From Pseudomonadota bacterium (GTDB lineage: Bacteria > Pseudomonadota > Alphaproteobacteria > SMXQ01): DNA of 6,550 nucleotides. The notes beneath the pieces are model-generated. The model was not told the origin of the DNA. It saw only the letters and a list, made by a program, of their open reading frames with translations, and did no database searches. Shown here piece after piece: positions 6,158 through 6,550 of the stretch. A program made the position numbers and the translations under genes. The number at the start of each line of letters is the position of its first letter. Within the stretch, counting starts at the first letter, position 1. Location: assembly GCA_022562375.1 (NCBI GenBank), contig JADFPK010000102.1, forward strand, positions 1 through 6,550, read 5' to 3'.

Positions 6158-6550
6158 ATGGACGAGCAGATAGATCAAGCCAGCCAGTTCCTCACCCCGT
6201 TCATCGAATCGTTCTATGGCGCGTTGCCCGACATCTTCGCCGGGCTGGTCGTCATCGTCGCCTTTTATATCGCCGCCGCGGTGGGGCGCAAGCTGCTGCG
6301 CCGTATGGGGGCGCGGGTCACGGCCGACAAGCGTCCGCTGATCATGCTGGCCGGCGAGACGTTGCGCTATGTGCTGATCGTCATCGGCCTGATCTCCGGC
6401 CTCGGCACCATGGGGATGAATGTGTCGGCGCTGGTCGCCGGCCTGGGCCTGACCGGCTTCGCCCTTGGTTTCGCCCTGCGCGACGCGGTCTCCAACCTGA
6501 TCGCCGGCCTGATGATCCTGCTCTATCAGCCCTTCGGTCAAGGCGACAAG
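6158..6550 (+). CDS. MscS-family mechanosensitive ion channel, N-terminal part
   Basis: The first 131 residues of a small-conductance mechanosensitive channel are present, and the gene runs off the right edge. Channels of this family open under membrane tension to release solutes during hypo-osmotic shock. There are three predicted inner-membrane helices: about 23-45, 65-83 and 88-125. The last carries the pore-helix pattern GLGLTGFALGFALRDAVSNL with small residues spaced along one face, followed by AGLMILLYQPFGQGD, the MscS signature leading into the beta domain. The short N-terminus with only three helices fits the MscS/YggB class rather than the large MscK or YbdG types. The ATG at 6158 gives a natural MscS-like start. 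An in-frame ATG at 6095 would add 21 uncharacteristic residues. Neither start has a clear Shine-Dalgarno. It is divergent from rmuC. Confidence 0.92.
   Translation, partial: MDEQIDQASQFLTPFIESFYGALPDIFAGLVVIVAFYIAAAVGRKLLRRMGARVTADKRPLIMLAGETLRYVLIVIGLISGLGTMGMNVSALVAGLGLTGFALGFALRDAVSNLIAGLMILLYQPFGQGDK

Overview
The window comes from a high-GC bacterium, most likely an alphaproteobacterium. The BioF N-terminus has the alphaproteobacterial-style glycine-rich stretch and the codon use is strongly GC-biased. RmuC and MscS are widespread housekeeping families and do not narrow this further. No species can be named from the sequence alone.

Layout. (1) Positions 1-412, minus strand: the N-terminal 137 residues of BioF, running off the left edge. 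(2) 413-619: a divergent bioF/bioB control region with a perfect 8-1-8 palindrome (458-474). It sits on top of two back-to-back promoter-like sequences and is followed by a GC palindrome. (3) 620-1651 bioB and 1648-2991 bioA, plus strand, joined by a GTGA stop/start overlap and closed by a hairpin plus T-run terminator at about 3023-3048. (4) About 3073-4800: a more A/T-rich, foreign-looking segment. It holds one 453-residue protein with a Schlafen AlbA_2-type domain, bounded on both sides by diverged copies of the same ~110-120 bp sequence in opposite orientations. (5) 4826-5938, minus strand: rmuC. (6) 5939-6157: a divergent spacer with one good hairpin. (7) 6158-6550, plus strand: the first 131 residues of an MscS-family mechanosensitive channel, cut by the right edge.

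How the genes fit together. BioF, BioA and BioB catalyse the first, second and last steps of biotin ring assembly. The step between BioA and BioB (BioD, dethiobiotin synthetase) is absent here and may lie downstream of bioF outside the window. bioF and bioBA fire away from each other, so one operator could control both. The rest of the window is not functionally linked to biotin.

The most notable observation is the cargo-like unit between bioA and rmuC: a single AlbA_2-domain gene with its own ribosome binding site and distinct base composition, flanked by long imperfect inverted repeats. It sits neatly after the bioBA terminator and just beyond the end of rmuC, so neither neighbour is damaged. 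This fits a small mobile or accessory (possibly defence-related) insertion. No transposase, tRNA, CRISPR array or target duplication was seen.
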